A stretch of DNA of 56,015 nucleotides from Bacillota bacterium (GCA_023393095.1 JAEWMT010000108.1:1-56015), one strand, 5' to 3'; shown: positions 33,693 to 44,225, numbered from the stretch's first letter. The notes: generated by a model not told the origin, from the letters alone. Program-made: numbers and translations.

Positions 33693-33746
33693 CGAATAAT
33701 AAAGCTCCGTAAGCATACAAGTATGCTCCGGAGCTTTTATTATTCG
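33693..33746. terminator. Bidirectional terminator between cupin and ppdK
   Basis: 26-nt arms (33693-33718 with 33721-33746), nearly perfect, 2-nt loop, with TTTTATTATT on the right arm side. It lies between convergent genes. Confidence 0.75.
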
Positions 33747-33771
33747 ACTTGGCTTATTGCTAACTTATTAA

Positions 33772-36393
33772 TTATTTATTATTCAACACTGCCTGTGCTG
33801 CTGCAAGTCTTGCGATCGGCACACGGAAAGGTGAACAGGATACATAGTTCAAGCCAATCTTGTGGCAGAATTCAACAGTTGAAGGATCTCCACCGTGCTC
33901 ACCACAGATACCAAGCTTAATGTTAGGTCTGGTTGCGCGGCCTTTTTCAGATGCCATCTTAACTAACTGGCCAACACCATCCTGATCAAGTCTTGCAAAT
34001 GGATCAGACTCATAGATCTTGGTCTTGTAGTAAGCATCAAGGAACTTACCAGCATCATCACGGGAGAAACCGAAGGTCATCTGTGTTAAATCGTTGGTAC
34101 CGAAGGAGAAGAACTCAGCTTCTTCAGCAATCTCATCAGCAAGTAAAGCTGCACGAGGGATTTCGATCATTGTACCAACATGATACTCGATATCGGAACC
34201 TAATTCCTTCTTAACTGCTTCTGCTGTCTCAACAACTACATCTTTAACATATTTTAACTCTCTCTTCTCACCAACAAGAGGAATCATGATTTCAGGAATG
34301 ATATCGAAGCCTTTTTCTTTCTTCACTTCGATTGCTGCTTCCATAACTGCTCTGGTCTGCATCTTAGCGATCTCAGGATATGTTACGGCAAGACGGCAGC
34401 CTCTGTGTCCCATCATAGGGTTGAATTCGTGTAAGGAATCGCAAGTAGCTTTAACTTCTTCAACGGTAAGACCCATATCTTTAGCTAATGCAACAATATC
34501 GTCTTCCTCGGTAGGAACGAATTCATGAAGCGGAGGATCCAGGAAACGAATTGTAACCGGTCTTCCTTCCATTACCTCATAAAGACCCTTGAAGTCACCC
34601 TTCTGGAAAGGAATTAACTCGTTAAGAGCTTCTTCTCTTGCTTCAACAGTCTTAGAAAGGATCATTTTTCTGATCTTAGGAATTCTCTCTGCTTCGAAGA
34701 ACATATGCTCTGTACGGCAAAGACCGATACCTTCTGCACCGAATTTAACAGCGTTAGCTGCATCTGCAGGAGTATCTGCATTTGTTCTAACCTTTAATGT
34801 TCTGATTTCATCAGCCCATTTCATAATTCTCTCAAAGTTACCACTGATGGAAGCTTCTACCGTTGCAATATCTCCAATATAGATGTTACCTGTGGAACCG
34901 TCTAAGGAAATGTAATCTCCTTCTTTTACAGTACTTCCTCCAAGAGTAAATACTTTAGCTTCTTCATCAATTACAATATCACCGCAACCGGATACACAAG
35001 CAGTACCCATACCACGAGCAACAACGGCTGCATGGGAAGTCATACCACCACGAACGGTTAAGATACCTTCTGCTGCATGCATACCTTCAATATCTTCCGG
35101 AGAGGTCTCAAGACGAACAAGAATAACTCTTTCGCCTTTTTCGTGATTGTTCTTAGCGTCTTCTGCTGTGAAGTATACTTTACCAGCTGCTGCACCAGGA
35201 GATGCCGGAAGAGCGCTACCTACAGGCTTAGCTGCTTTTAATGCTGCAGTATCAAATGTAGGATGTAATAACTGATCTAAGGATTTAGCTTCGATTCTCT
35301 TGATTGCTTCCTCCTTGGTAATCTTTCCTTCGTCTACTAAATCACATGCAATCTTAAGAGCAGCCGGAGCTGTTCTCTTACCATTACGAGTCTGTAAGAA
35401 GTAAAGTGTCTTATCTTCAATAGTGAATTCCATGTCCTGCATATCTTTGTAGTGATTCTCAAGTAAAGTAGCAATTCTCATGAATTCTGCATAAGCTTCT
35501 GGCATATCCTGCTCAAGCTTAGTAATAGGCTGAGGAGTTCTGATACCTGCAACAACGTCTTCACCCTGAGCATTGATTAAGTATTCACCATAGATCTTAG
35601 CTTCACCGGTGGAAGGATTACGGGTAAATGCAACACCTGTTCCTGATGTATCACCCATGTTACCAAATACCATAGCCTGAACGTTAACTGCAGTACCCCA
35701 GTCACCAGGGATATCATTCATTCTTCTATAGTAAATTGCACGAGGGTTATCCCAAGAACGGAATACAGCGGTAACAGCTTCAATTAACTGCTCAGCAGGA
35801 TCCTGAGGGAATTCTGTACCTTTCTCAGCTTTATATAATGCTTTGAACTGTGTGATTACCTCTTTTAAATCATCAGCTGTTAAATCCGTATCAAATTTAA
35901 CACCCTTCTTTTCCTTGATTTCATCTAAAACTCTCTCAAACTTGGATTTACTGATTTCCATAACAACATCTGAGAACATCTGGATAAATCTTCTATAAGA
36001 GTCATAAGCAAATCTAGGATTACCGGTTTTCTTAGCAAAGCCTTCAACAGCTACGTCAGTTAAACCTAAGTTAAGGATGGTATCCATCATACCTGGCATG
36101 GAAGCTCTTGCACCGGAACGTACGGATACAAGTAATGGACTCTCGGTATCACCGAATTTTTTGCCCTGTTCATCTTCGAGAATTTTTAAGGAAGCAAAAA
36201 TCTGATCCTTAACTTCATCTCTTATTTTCTTTCCGCTATTGTAGTAGTCTGTACATGCTTCTGTTGTTACAGTAAAACCCTGAGGAATTGGAAGACCTAA
36301 GTTAGTCATTTCAGCTAAGTTAGCGCCTTTACCACCAAGAAGGTTTTTCATATCGGCTTTGCCTTCTTTAAACAAATAAACCCATTTTGTCAT
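33772..36393 (-). CDS. ppdK: Pyruvate, phosphate dikinase
   Basis: 873 aa, full length (the Clostridium symbiosum enzyme has 874). Interconverts pyruvate + ATP + Pi and PEP + AMP + PPi. N-terminal ATP-grasp domain (VYLFKEGKADMKNLLGGKGA), central swivelling domain with the phosphorylated His in GGMTSHAAVVARGMG (about 455), C-terminal PEP/pyruvate TIM barrel (FFSFGTNDLTQMTFGFSRDD, GICGEHGGDP). In many clostridia it works in the glycolytic direction with PPi. RBS AGGAGGG. Long structured leader upstream. Confidence 0.97.
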   Translation of the reverse strand: MTKWVYLFKEGKADMKNLLGGKGANLAEMTNLGLPIPQGFTVTTEACTDYYNSGKKIRDEVKDQIFASLKILEDEQGKKFGDTESPLLVSVRSGARASMPGMMDTILNLGLTDVAVEGFAKKTGNPRFAYDSYRRFIQMFSDVVMEISKSKFERVLDEIKEKKGVKFDTDLTADDLKEVITQFKALYKAEKGTEFPQDPAEQLIEAVTAVFRSWDNPRAIYYRRMNDIPGDWGTAVNVQAMVFGNMGDTSGTGVAFTRNPSTGEAKIYGEYLINAQGEDVVAGIRTPQPITKLEQDMPEAYAEFMRIATLLENHYKDMQDMEFTIEDKTLYFLQTRNGKRTAPAALKIACDLVDEGKITKEEAIKRIEAKSLDQLLHPTFDTAALKAAKPVGSALPASPGAAAGKVYFTAEDAKNNHEKGERVILVRLETSPEDIEGMHAAEGILTVRGGMTSHAAVVARGMGTACVSGCGDIVIDEEAKVFTLGGSTVKEGDYISLDGSTGNIYIGDIATVEASISGNFERIMKWADEIRTLKVRTNADTPADAANAVKFGAEGIGLCRTEHMFFEAERIPKIRKMILSKTVEAREEALNELIPFQKGDFKGLYEVMEGRPVTIRFLDPPLHEFVPTEEDDIVALAKDMGLTVEEVKATCDSLHEFNPMMGHRGCRLAVTYPEIAKMQTRAVMEAAIEVKKEKGFDIIPEIMIPLVGEKRELKYVKDVVVETAEAVKKELGSDIEYHVGTMIEIPRAALLADEIAEEAEFFSFGTNDLTQMTFGFSRDDAGKFLDAYYKTKIYESDPFARLDQDGVGQLVKMASEKGRATRPNIKLGICGEHGGDPSTVEFCHKIGLNYVSCSPFRVPIARLAAAQAVLNNK

Positions 36394-36427
36394 TTTGTAA
36401 GTGCCCTCCTAAAAATTTATATTTACA

Positions 36428-36474
36428 ATTTGTTATAACAAATATGATTAGAGTACATAAATAACGCTCTAATC
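36428..36474. promoter_or_regulatory. Two perfect palindromes upstream of ppdK
   Basis: ATTTGTTATAACAAAT (36428-36443) is a 16-bp perfect palindrome, followed by GATTAGAG (36446-36453) and CTCTAATC (36467-36474). Both lie 35-80 bp upstream of the ppdK start, positions suited to an operator or leader hairpin. Confidence 0.55.
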
Positions 36475-36484
36475 AATTTATCCT

Positions 36485-36662
36485 TTCATAGGATGTCTAA
36501 GGTATATTGAGAACTTTATTCTCAAAATACCTTAAACATCCTATAATCTATGAGCGCCAAAAGTACTAAGCAAACGTAATGATAATTTTCATTAAGTTTG
36601 CATAATACTTTTATTACTCAAAGGATGATATGAATATCATGATTAATATCCATATCAAGGAT
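36485..36662 (-). repeat. Cluster of stem-loops in the glyS-ppdK interval
   Basis: Three consecutive inverted repeats: 36488-36543 (TAGGATGT / ACATCCTA with AAGGTA and TTGAGAA inner arms), 36555-36606 (AAGCAAAC/GTTTGC type) and a shorter one around 36626-36660. None has a T-run on the minus strand. They may stabilise the ppdK mRNA or separate expression of the two genes. The remaining 36663-36755 shows nothing clear. Confidence 0.6.
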
Positions 36663-36755
36663 AAGTGTTTATATCAAATTATAACTCATCTTTGGCTTTT
36701 TTTCATTGCCAACATGCATTATAACATAGAATATTAAAAATAGGAAATATTTTTT

Positions 36756-38144
36756 TTAAAAACTGAACTTATTCTCAAAATATGTTTTTAGATCTTCAAT
36801 TTTAACTCTTTCCTGTGCCATCGTATCTCTATCACGCACAGTTACAGCACCATCCGTTTCGGATTCAAAATCATAAGTGATGCAGAACGGTGTACCAATT
36901 TCATCCTGTCTGCGGTAGCGTTTACCTATATTACCTCTGTCATCAAATTCACAATTATAGGTCTTACATAATTCGTTAAATACTTTCTCGGCAGGCTCAG
37001 CCAGTTTCTTAGATAACGGAAGTACACCAATCTTAACCGGAGCAAGAGCCGGGTGGAAATGAAGTACGGTACGTATATCTCCCTCTGCAATTTCTTCTTC
37101 ATCATAAGCTGCACAGAGGAAAGCAAGTACCACACGGTCAGCACCTAAGGATGGTTCAATAACATAAGGAATATATCTTTCCTTTTTCTCATCATCGAAG
37201 TAGCTTAAGTCTTCTTTGGATACATTCTGATGCTGTGTTAGATCATAGTTGGTACGGTCAGCAATGCCCCATAACTCGCCCCAGCCAAACGGGAATAAGA
37301 ATTCAATATCAGTAGTTGCTTTACTATAGAAGGAAAGTTCGGCTGCGTCATGATCCCTTACTCTCATCTCTTGGTCCTTCATACCAAGAGCCTTCAGCCA
37401 GTCAATACAGAACTGTCTCCAGTAAGTAAACCATTCAAGATCAGTATCCGGCTCACAGAAGAATTCCAATTCCATCTGCTCAAATTCTCTGGTACGGAAG
37501 GTAAAATTACCCGGTGTGATTTCGTTACGGAAGGATTTACCAATCTGTCCGATTCCAAACGGAATTTTCTTTCGTGAAGTTCTCTGAACATTTTTAAAAT
37601 TAACGAAGATACCCTGAGCTGTCTCAGGTCTTAAGTAAACCACATTCTTCGCATCCTCGGTTACACCCTGGAAAGTTTTAAACATCAGATTGAACTGACG
37701 GATGTCTGTGAAATTATGTTTACCACAGGTAGGGCATGCGATATTATGTTCTTCAATATATTTCTTCATCTCTTCCTGAGACCAAGCATCCACTGAACCT
37801 TCGATTTCGATACCATTATCATGGTTATAATCTTCGATTATTTTGTCTGCACGAAAACGCTCATGACACTCCTTACAGTCCATCAAAGGGTCGGAAAAAC
37901 CGCCCAAATGTCCGGATGCAACCCATGTCTGGGGATTCATTAAGATTGCGCAATCAACACCTACATTATAAGGATTCTCCTGAATGAATTTTAGCCACCA
38001 TGCTTTTTTTACATTATTCTTCAGCTCTACACCAAGATTTCCATAATCCCAGGTATTTGCAAGACCGCCATATATCTCGGAGCCCGGATATACAAACCCT
38101 CTTGCCTTTGCCAATGCTACAATTTTCTCCATTGTCTTTTCCAT
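36756..38144 (-). CDS. glyS: Glycyl-tRNA synthetase (dimeric class)
   Basis: 462-aa homodimeric GlyRS (glyQS/GRS1 type). KARGFVYPGSEIYGGLANTWDYGNLG is the family opening; motif 2 EITPGNFTFRTREFEQMELE and motif 3 SLGADRVVLAFL are intact; anticodon-binding domain from about 365. GAGGATG before the ATG. Same strand and direction as recO, the lipoprotein and ppdK. Confidence 0.96.
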   Translation of the reverse strand: MEKTMEKIVALAKARGFVYPGSEIYGGLANTWDYGNLGVELKNNVKKAWWLKFIQENPYNVGVDCAILMNPQTWVASGHLGGFSDPLMDCKECHERFRADKIIEDYNHDNGIEIEGSVDAWSQEEMKKYIEEHNIACPTCGKHNFTDIRQFNLMFKTFQGVTEDAKNVVYLRPETAQGIFVNFKNVQRTSRKKIPFGIGQIGKSFRNEITPGNFTFRTREFEQMELEFFCEPDTDLEWFTYWRQFCIDWLKALGMKDQEMRVRDHDAAELSFYSKATTDIEFLFPFGWGELWGIADRTNYDLTQHQNVSKEDLSYFDDEKKERYIPYVIEPSLGADRVVLAFLCAAYDEEEIAEGDIRTVLHFHPALAPVKIGVLPLSKKLAEPAEKVFNELCKTYNCEFDDRGNIGKRYRRQDEIGTPFCITYDFESETDGAVTVRDRDTMAQERVKIEDLKTYFENKFSF

Positions 38145-38208
38145 TTGTTCATCCTCACATCAATCAAAATATTTTAATCATAAGTCCATCTATGAAATGC
38201 CATGATTA

Positions 38209-38808
38209 TCAAGGTTTAAATACAACGATTGTCATTCCCTCGGTAGCTCCCTGTACCTCGTTACTGTCAATCAGGGATGCATTCTCAGAATAGAATTTAA
38301 CTTTACCATCCACTATAATATGATAGGGCTCATTTAAAACTATAACTTTTAAGGTTTCATCTTGAATGACTTCCTGTGTACTTGCCAAGGATTCATCCTT
38401 CGCATTCACTAAAGTTGTAGGAAGCTTCAGAGGATTGTCCTTGATTCCTCCGTTAAAATACGACGCCGTTACCTTATTAAAGGCTACATATTGATCCATT
38501 CCCGAATAAGTTAGCAACAGAACAGCCTTTTTATCAATGATTTTCATATTTTTAACCTTAATCTTATCAGCACCAGCTTTTTTGTTATAATCTGAAATCT
38601 GCTGATTAACGAAATCCTGTAATTCATTAAGATTATAGTAGGTTTTATCAAAATTTTCAATACTGGCCACCTGTATTTCTCCATTGGATTTTGCCAGCAT
38701 TGTATTTGTTGTTACATCCTTTATATTAATAGATTTTGTTTTTCCCGAACACCCTGCTACACCAAGAATACATAACAGAATAATTGTACCTAAAGCTAAT
38801 TTTTTCAT
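38209..38808 (-). CDS. Putative lipoprotein
   Basis: 199 aa, function unknown. Lipoprotein signal MKKLALGTIILLCILGVAGC with lipobox Cys20, so it is anchored outside the membrane. The rest (from about residue 40) is a soluble mixed alpha/beta domain without recognised motifs. ATG 38808 with AGGGG upstream is preferred to a longer frame lacking a signal start. It sits between recO and glyS, as I would expect in this lineage. Confidence 0.85.
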   Translation of the reverse strand: MKKLALGTIILLCILGVAGCSGKTKSINIKDVTTNTMLAKSNGEIQVASIENFDKTYYNLNELQDFVNQQISDYNKKAGADKIKVKNMKIIDKKAVLLLTYSGMDQYVAFNKVTASYFNGGIKDNPLKLPTTLVNAKDESLASTQEVIQDETLKVIVLNEPYHIIVDGKVKFYSENASLIDSNEVQGATEGMTIVVFKP

Positions 38809-38888
38809 AAAAAATTTCCCCTCCATTAGATTTGGGTTCATACCATTTTAACCTTATTATATAATAATTTCAACTATAAATTATAAAA

Positions 38889-39710
38889 TTAACTCAACAT
38901 TTCCAGAGATTTAAATTCATGGTCAATATAGCAACTAAGGTATTGACTAATACAAGCTTTCAGTTCATTCAGAACCTCGTCGGTAACTTTAAAAGTATAA
39001 AGCTTTTCAATCTCCTTCGATATTATGTATTGCATCGTATACAAGGTTGATGTATTGATACCGATTGCATTCTTATCATAACCTCTGCATGCTTTACATA
39101 ATATTCCACCACTGAGAGCACTGAAATAATATTTTCGAAAGGCCGTATCTGCTTCATTCATAAGTAAATCTTGTGAATTCTTGCTACATTTAACACATTC
39201 GAAAACCTGAGGTGCCTCTCCATTCAAAGATATTATTTTCAGTTCATAGATGTAACGTATTAAGATTACATCTATAGTTTTTTTGGTAAGTGCCCTGAGT
39301 GATTGATATAACAGCTTTAGTATATTTCTTTCATCATTATTTTCTTTCGTAAGGTAGTCAGCAAATTCACAAAAATAGATACCATAACATAAATGATTAA
39401 AATCTTCTCTGAGCTCGGCAAAGTAATTCGAAATTTCGGCTGACATAATATTATAAGAAGTTCTTCCCGCATATAAGGTGAACTCTCCGAAGGAGAATGG
39501 CTGACTACACGCCAATAAGGCGCTGTTTGGTTTTCTGGCGCCTTTGGCAAATGCTGATATTTTTCCGATTTCTTTCGTTAAAATAACCAATCTCTTGTCG
39601 TAATCACCAATCGGCATGGCTGACAGAACCATCCCCGTTACAATTGTTGATGCCGGCAATAAATCCACCTTCTTTTTCTTATTCCTTGCAGTATAAGGAA
39701 ATGTCATCAC
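38889..39710 (-). CDS. recO: DNA repair protein RecO
   Basis: 273-aa recombination mediator that works with RecF/RecR to load RecA. N-terminal OB fold (TGMVLSAMPIGDYDKRLVILTK, then GKISAFAKGARKPNS), helical C-terminal domain with zinc-type Cys pairs ECVKC and LCKAC. Start overlaps yqzL by 32 nt. Adjacent ATG codons make the exact first residue uncertain. Confidence 0.95.
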   Translation of the reverse strand: MMTFPYTARNKKKKVDLLPASTIVTGMVLSAMPIGDYDKRLVILTKEIGKISAFAKGARKPNSALLACSQPFSFGEFTLYAGRTSYNIMSAEISNYFAELREDFNHLCYGIYFCEFADYLTKENNDERNILKLLYQSLRALTKKTIDVILIRYIYELKIISLNGEAPQVFECVKCSKNSQDLLMNEADTAFRKYYFSALSGGILCKACRGYDKNAIGINTSTLYTMQYIISKEIEKLYTFKVTDEVLNELKACISQYLSCYIDHEFKSLEMLS

Positions 39711-39861
39711 ACCTGGAGGAAATCGTCCTATCTCTTTGTGGACTGTCTTCTTTCAATGCGGATTCATCAAAACCCTCTTCCCTTGTACAAGCAACGTAAT
39801 GTAAGTAATCATCAATTTTTCCTGTATTGACAAAGCTTTTCCAATAATCATAATTCTTCAT
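39679..39861 (-). CDS. yqzL: YqzL family small protein
   Basis: 60 aa. The pattern YWKSFVNTGKIDDYLHY resembles YqzL of Bacillus (W..F..TG.ID.YL), which is likewise encoded between era and recO. It overlaps recO, so the two are probably coupled. Function unknown; longer than the ~47-aa Bacillus protein. Confidence 0.75.
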   Translation of the reverse strand: MKNYDYWKSFVNTGKIDDYLHYVACTREEGFDESALKEDSPQRDRTISSRCDDISLYCKE

Positions 39862-40056
39862 AAATGAGCCCCCTATGTTTCATATTTAATTCATCTTTAT
39901 ATCATTAGGTTTCCCATTTTGTGACTCATTAAACTGGTTAGTGTATGCCAGTTGAAAATTTAATTTTTCTCCTTAATAAGCTATCATAATTTTAAACATT
40001 CTACTAATGGTTCGCATTTCAAAAAGTCCGGAAGTATCGTTTATTTGTATGAGTAT

Positions 40057-40974
40057 TTACTCATCCTTATGATATCCGAAATTCTTCATGAAAAAGTCGC
40101 TGTCCCTCCAGTCCTTCTTCACCTTGACCCATAGCTGGAGATTAACCTTACAGTCCAAAAGTCCTTCGATTTCCAATCTTGCCTGGGTACCAATCTGTTT
40201 CAGTTTACTTCCGCCTTTACCGATGATAATGCCCTTATGGGAATCTCTTTCACAAACGATTGTGGCATCAATATCAATCATGCCTCCATTGCCCGATCTG
40301 CCCGGTCTTTCCTTCATTCGGTCAATGCTGACTGCAATACCGTGCGGAATTTCATCATCCAATAATTTGAGTGCCTTTTCCCTAATCAGCTCGGCTACAA
40401 TCTGCCTCTCCGGCTGATCCGTGATGGTATCTTCATCATAATACTGTGGGCCCTCCGGAATGTATTGATAGATAGCCTTTAAAAGTTCTTTCGTATTTTC
40501 CCCTTTTAAAGCCGAAACTGGAATGATTTCCGCAAAGCTGATCAAATCCTTATATGCAGCGATAAATGTAAGTATTTCCTCCTTTTTCACGGTATCAATT
40601 TTATTAATAACCAATATAATAGGAGTTTTGACCTTCTTAAGCTGCTCAGCAATATGCTGCTCTCCTGCACCGATAAATGTAGAAGGCTCTACAAGCCATA
40701 GAATGACATCCACTTCACTCATAGTTCGTTCGGCGATATTAACCATATATTCACCAAGTTTATTCTTTGCTTTGTGTATTCCCGGTGTATCCAAGAAAAT
40801 TACCTGACCCCGGTCATCCGTATAGACTGTCTGTATTCTGTTACGGGTTGTCTGCGGTTTATCGGAGGTAATCGCAATTTTCTGTCCAATTAACTGATTC
40901 ATCAGCGTGGACTTTCCTACATTTGGTCTTCCGATTAAAGTAACAAACCCTGATTTGTATTTTAAATCCTTCAT
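40057..40974 (-). CDS. era: GTPase Era
   Basis: 305-aa Era, which binds 16S rRNA and aids 30S maturation. G1 GRPNVGKSTL, G2 region PQTTRNRI, G3 DTPGIH, G4 NKID, and a C-terminal KH domain with GIIIGKGGSKLKQIG. Full length. Head of the era-yqzL-recO group, 195 bp from yqzL. Confidence 0.97.
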   Translation of the reverse strand: MKDLKYKSGFVTLIGRPNVGKSTLMNQLIGQKIAITSDKPQTTRNRIQTVYTDDRGQVIFLDTPGIHKAKNKLGEYMVNIAERTMSEVDVILWLVEPSTFIGAGEQHIAEQLKKVKTPIILVINKIDTVKKEEILTFIAAYKDLISFAEIIPVSALKGENTKELLKAIYQYIPEGPQYYDEDTITDQPERQIVAELIREKALKLLDDEIPHGIAVSIDRMKERPGRSGNGGMIDIDATIVCERDSHKGIIIGKGGSKLKQIGTQARLEIEGLLDCKVNLQLWVKVKKDWRDSDFFMKNFGYHKDE

Positions 40975-41128
40975 CCTCTTTCCTTAACCCTTCCTATATT
41001 ACCTTATTCCTGTGATACACCATGGTTCGCTTTATAGATTAAGCATATGATATGAGGTTGTCAAAAGTATCATATTTATATTATAATGCGACAGTCCCTT
41101 ACATACCGATGGGATACGTATCAGAGAA

Positions 41129-44068
41129 TTATTTCATAAGGTTCTTAATCTCTTTAAACAAATCTTTATTTTCCGTAATCTTACCTTCATTTCCTATGAC
41201 ACAAATATTGTCCGCAGCAACAACAGACTTTATCAGCAGATGCAGATCCCTGATATCCTGGGTTGTTACATTAAGAACTTCATCCCTTTCTGTCTGAAGA
41301 TCAGTCTCCGTGACCTGTGCCAGATACATGCTTAAGGAACGTTTACCCATTGCCTGTGGTGTGAGCGGTGCATCCAGAGTGCTAAAGGTACCGATAATAT
41401 ATTTTGTAATATCTCTTTCTTCAGCGGTAAAATTCTCTACATAATCTGGAGCTTTCTCATAGATGTTATTGGTTTCCTTTAGATTCGGATCACGATAGGA
41501 GGTAAAATAAGCGTCTCCATCCACGCCGGAGAAGCCGCACATACATCCGTATGCTCCTCCCTTGACACGTACATTATTCCATAGGTAGTCATAGCTTAAA
41601 ATAGTCTTTAAAACCTTAAGCGCTCCGGTATACTTATAACCTGCCTTTAAGAAGTTACCAGTCCTTGCTACATATTGAACCTGCATCGCTGTCTTAAAGC
41701 CTTCATTCAAACGTTCCGGTTTAAGTGAAGAAGTATCATATTTTTCAAAAAGAGCGGATTCTGCTTTAACCGGCAATTTGCTATTGAAGGAGGGAAGCTT
41801 TTCTTCAAAACGGCTGTAGCCTTCCTCATCTGCCGTAATACTTACCAGTAGATTATTCTTCGTAAATATAATCTGCATCAATTCCTTCATCTTTTCAATT
41901 GCAATAACACCCTTTTCAGAGAAATTCTCTGCCAGATCCTCGATAAACTTATAAAAAGCAATTCCTGTCGTTGTTTCTTTAAACAAACCATGAACCGAGT
42001 AATAGGACATCGCACGGTCAACTGCTACGGAATGACCGGAGGAGTTAAAATGCATCTGAAGCTTAGATTTTATCTCATCCACAATTTCCTTCAATCGCTT
42101 GGTATCATCAAATTTAGTATGATGGAGTATTTCCTCAATTAAACGAAAGGAATGCATCAGTTCATCGTATAATACTTTTGAATTAATTTCAAATACCGGA
42201 TAATATTGCTCTGAGGTGCCTTTTACTGAAAAGCTAATTACGTTGGTAGATATTCCTCCGGTATGAATGTTGATTTCATTGGATAAATCCAGATATCTGT
42301 AATTATCGGTATCAACGTAGCCAAGCACAAAGGATAAAAGGGAGGTATAAGGCAATAGCTCCTTCGGTACCTCCTTTACACTGAATAATAGGCGAAGATA
42401 AGCAATTTTATTCGTGTATACATTATGATGGACTACCTTTACTCCGTCCACTAAGTGTTCCGTATTATAAAGAGGTCTGATTTTCTTATCTATGTCCGCA
42501 CGGGTCAGAAGCGGAATGCTTTCTATCTCTTCCTTTGTTGAAGGTATCTCCTGATATTCCTTCAACTTCTTTGTATCATTAACAATCCTTTGAATTTCAT
42601 CTCTTGATAAGATAGCTTTATAGGAAGCGAGCTTATCTTTCAATATTACATCCTTTTCATGACCAAGGCCGGCCTTCGGCTTTAAGATAACCATGGAAGC
42701 ATGTTTATTCTCAAGCAGATAATCCTTGATACATTTCTCGTAGTAACCGGTACCGATCTTCTCCTTTAGGAAAGCATAACCTGCGGAATCCTTCAAATGA
42801 AGGAATGGTTTGTTAGCATCATGTAGCCAGCTACTCAACGCACGCAACCCATAGAGAAGTCCCTTAGGAAATTGCCCATAATCTGCTTCCCTATATCTAA
42901 ACTCATAGAAGTTAATTGCAGCCTTTAATGATTTCTCATCCAGTCCTTCTGCAACTAGTTTTGAAAGCACATCACGAACAATACCTTCCATCTTGTCTTT
43001 CTTATCTTCCTCAGAATTCTTGGCTATAATGGTAAAGGTGGTCTGAAGTATCTCATCTTCATAACCGCCAAGGATATCCCTACCGATCTCAGCATCCAAA
43101 AGAGCCTGCCTGATTGGTGCCCCAGGTGCCTGAAGAAGTACATAATCAAGGATCTGGAAGGTCAAGCCCAATTCCTTATCCAGAGAATTACCAACTACCG
43201 CATTTAAACTAAGATAAGTGTTATGCGAAGCATCATCATCTTCACCCAATGGATAATATGCCTGAACTTCTCTCATGGATTCAAAGCCCTTTTGCAGCTT
43301 AACTTCCGAGTCAACCTGAAGATAATCATACTGATTTAAATATTCCTTATCCAGCCAATCCAGACGCTCTGTAAAATCCATATCTCCATAAAGGTAAATA
43401 TAGCTATTAGATGGATGGTAATAGGTCTTGTGGAAATTAATGAATTCTTCATACGTCAGCTCTGGTATAAAATTAGGATCGCCACCTGATTCTACTCCAT
43501 ATGCAGTATCCGGGAACAGGGAATTTTGAATCATCCGGTAAAGCATTGATTCTGGTGATGAAAATGCACCCTTCATTTCATTATAAACCACGCCGTTATA
43601 TTTAAGCTCACCATCTTCATTCTCAAGCTCGTAATGCCAGCCCTCCTGCTTAAATATCTCTTCTCTATGGTAAATATTTGGGTACAATACCGCATCCATA
43701 TACACATGCATTAAGTTTTTAAAATCCTGATCGTTGACACTGGCAATCGGATAAACGGTCTTATCCGGATAGGTCATTGCATTTAAAAATGTGTTGAGTG
43801 AACCCTTTGCCAGCTCAATAAACGGATCCTTTGCCGGAAAGTTCTTTGAGCCGCATAATACCGAATGTTCAATGATATGAGCTACCCCTGTGCTGTTTGC
43901 CGGAGGGGTACGAAATCCGATTGAAAACACTTTGTTATTATCATCATTTGCAATAATTGCTACTTTTGCTCCGGTCTTTTTGTGTACCAGTACTTTTCCT
44001 ATTCCATTGACATCCTCAAGCTTTTCCTCAAATAAAAAATCGTAAGAGGAAGGAATTTCGACTTTCAT
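41129..44068 (-). CDS. M16C-family zinc metalloprotease (presequence protease-like)
   Basis: 979-aa peptidase of the insulinase superfamily, PreP/Cym1/falcilysin branch, which encloses and degrades peptides. The inverted zinc motif is HIIEH (His64, Glu67, His68), followed downstream by ELAKGSLNTFLNAMTYPDKT with the distal Glu. The four-domain ring architecture fits the length. ATG 44068 with GGAGG 8 nt upstream is preferred; the next ATG upstream lies in the RBS. No signal peptide, so cytosolic. Confidence 0.93.
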   Translation of the reverse strand: MKVEIPSSYDFLFEEKLEDVNGIGKVLVHKKTGAKVAIIANDDNNKVFSIGFRTPPANSTGVAHIIEHSVLCGSKNFPAKDPFIELAKGSLNTFLNAMTYPDKTVYPIASVNDQDFKNLMHVYMDAVLYPNIYHREEIFKQEGWHYELENEDGELKYNGVVYNEMKGAFSSPESMLYRMIQNSLFPDTAYGVESGGDPNFIPELTYEEFINFHKTYYHPSNSYIYLYGDMDFTERLDWLDKEYLNQYDYLQVDSEVKLQKGFESMREVQAYYPLGEDDDASHNTYLSLNAVVGNSLDKELGLTFQILDYVLLQAPGAPIRQALLDAEIGRDILGGYEDEILQTTFTIIAKNSEEDKKDKMEGIVRDVLSKLVAEGLDEKSLKAAINFYEFRYREADYGQFPKGLLYGLRALSSWLHDANKPFLHLKDSAGYAFLKEKIGTGYYEKCIKDYLLENKHASMVILKPKAGLGHEKDVILKDKLASYKAILSRDEIQRIVNDTKKLKEYQEIPSTKEEIESIPLLTRADIDKKIRPLYNTEHLVDGVKVVHHNVYTNKIAYLRLLFSVKEVPKELLPYTSLLSFVLGYVDTDNYRYLDLSNEINIHTGGISTNVISFSVKGTSEQYYPVFEINSKVLYDELMHSFRLIEEILHHTKFDDTKRLKEIVDEIKSKLQMHFNSSGHSVAVDRAMSYYSVHGLFKETTTGIAFYKFIEDLAENFSEKGVIAIEKMKELMQIIFTKNNLLVSITADEEGYSRFEEKLPSFNSKLPVKAESALFEKYDTSSLKPERLNEGFKTAMQVQYVARTGNFLKAGYKYTGALKVLKTILSYDYLWNNVRVKGGAYGCMCGFSGVDGDAYFTSYRDPNLKETNNIYEKAPDYVENFTAEERDITKYIIGTFSTLDAPLTPQAMGKRSLSMYLAQVTETDLQTERDEVLNVTTQDIRDLHLLIKSVVAADNICVIGNEGKITENKDLFKEIKNLMK

Positions 44069-44225
44069 ATTGTTGACCTCCATCTATTCTGTCTCATATT
44101 TGGTAACCATATTTTAATGCAGCTATTATTTCTTCTGCCTTCTTATTCTTAAGTATGTTAATATGTAGTATATGCTTATTCATAATAACATAAAAACATT
44201 ATCTTGTCATTTCTTACCTGCAGAT

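Noticed and set aside
33693..33746. Hairpin between cupin and ppdK as a mobile palindrome
   Set aside because: Short, with T-rich flanks between convergent genes; best explained as a bidirectional terminator.
36428..36443. Possible Rex operator (TTGTTATAACAA) before ppdK
   Set aside because: Rex sites need TTGTTAA and TTAACAA separated by four bases; this palindrome has no spacer and lacks the full half-sites. Reported only as an unassigned palindrome.
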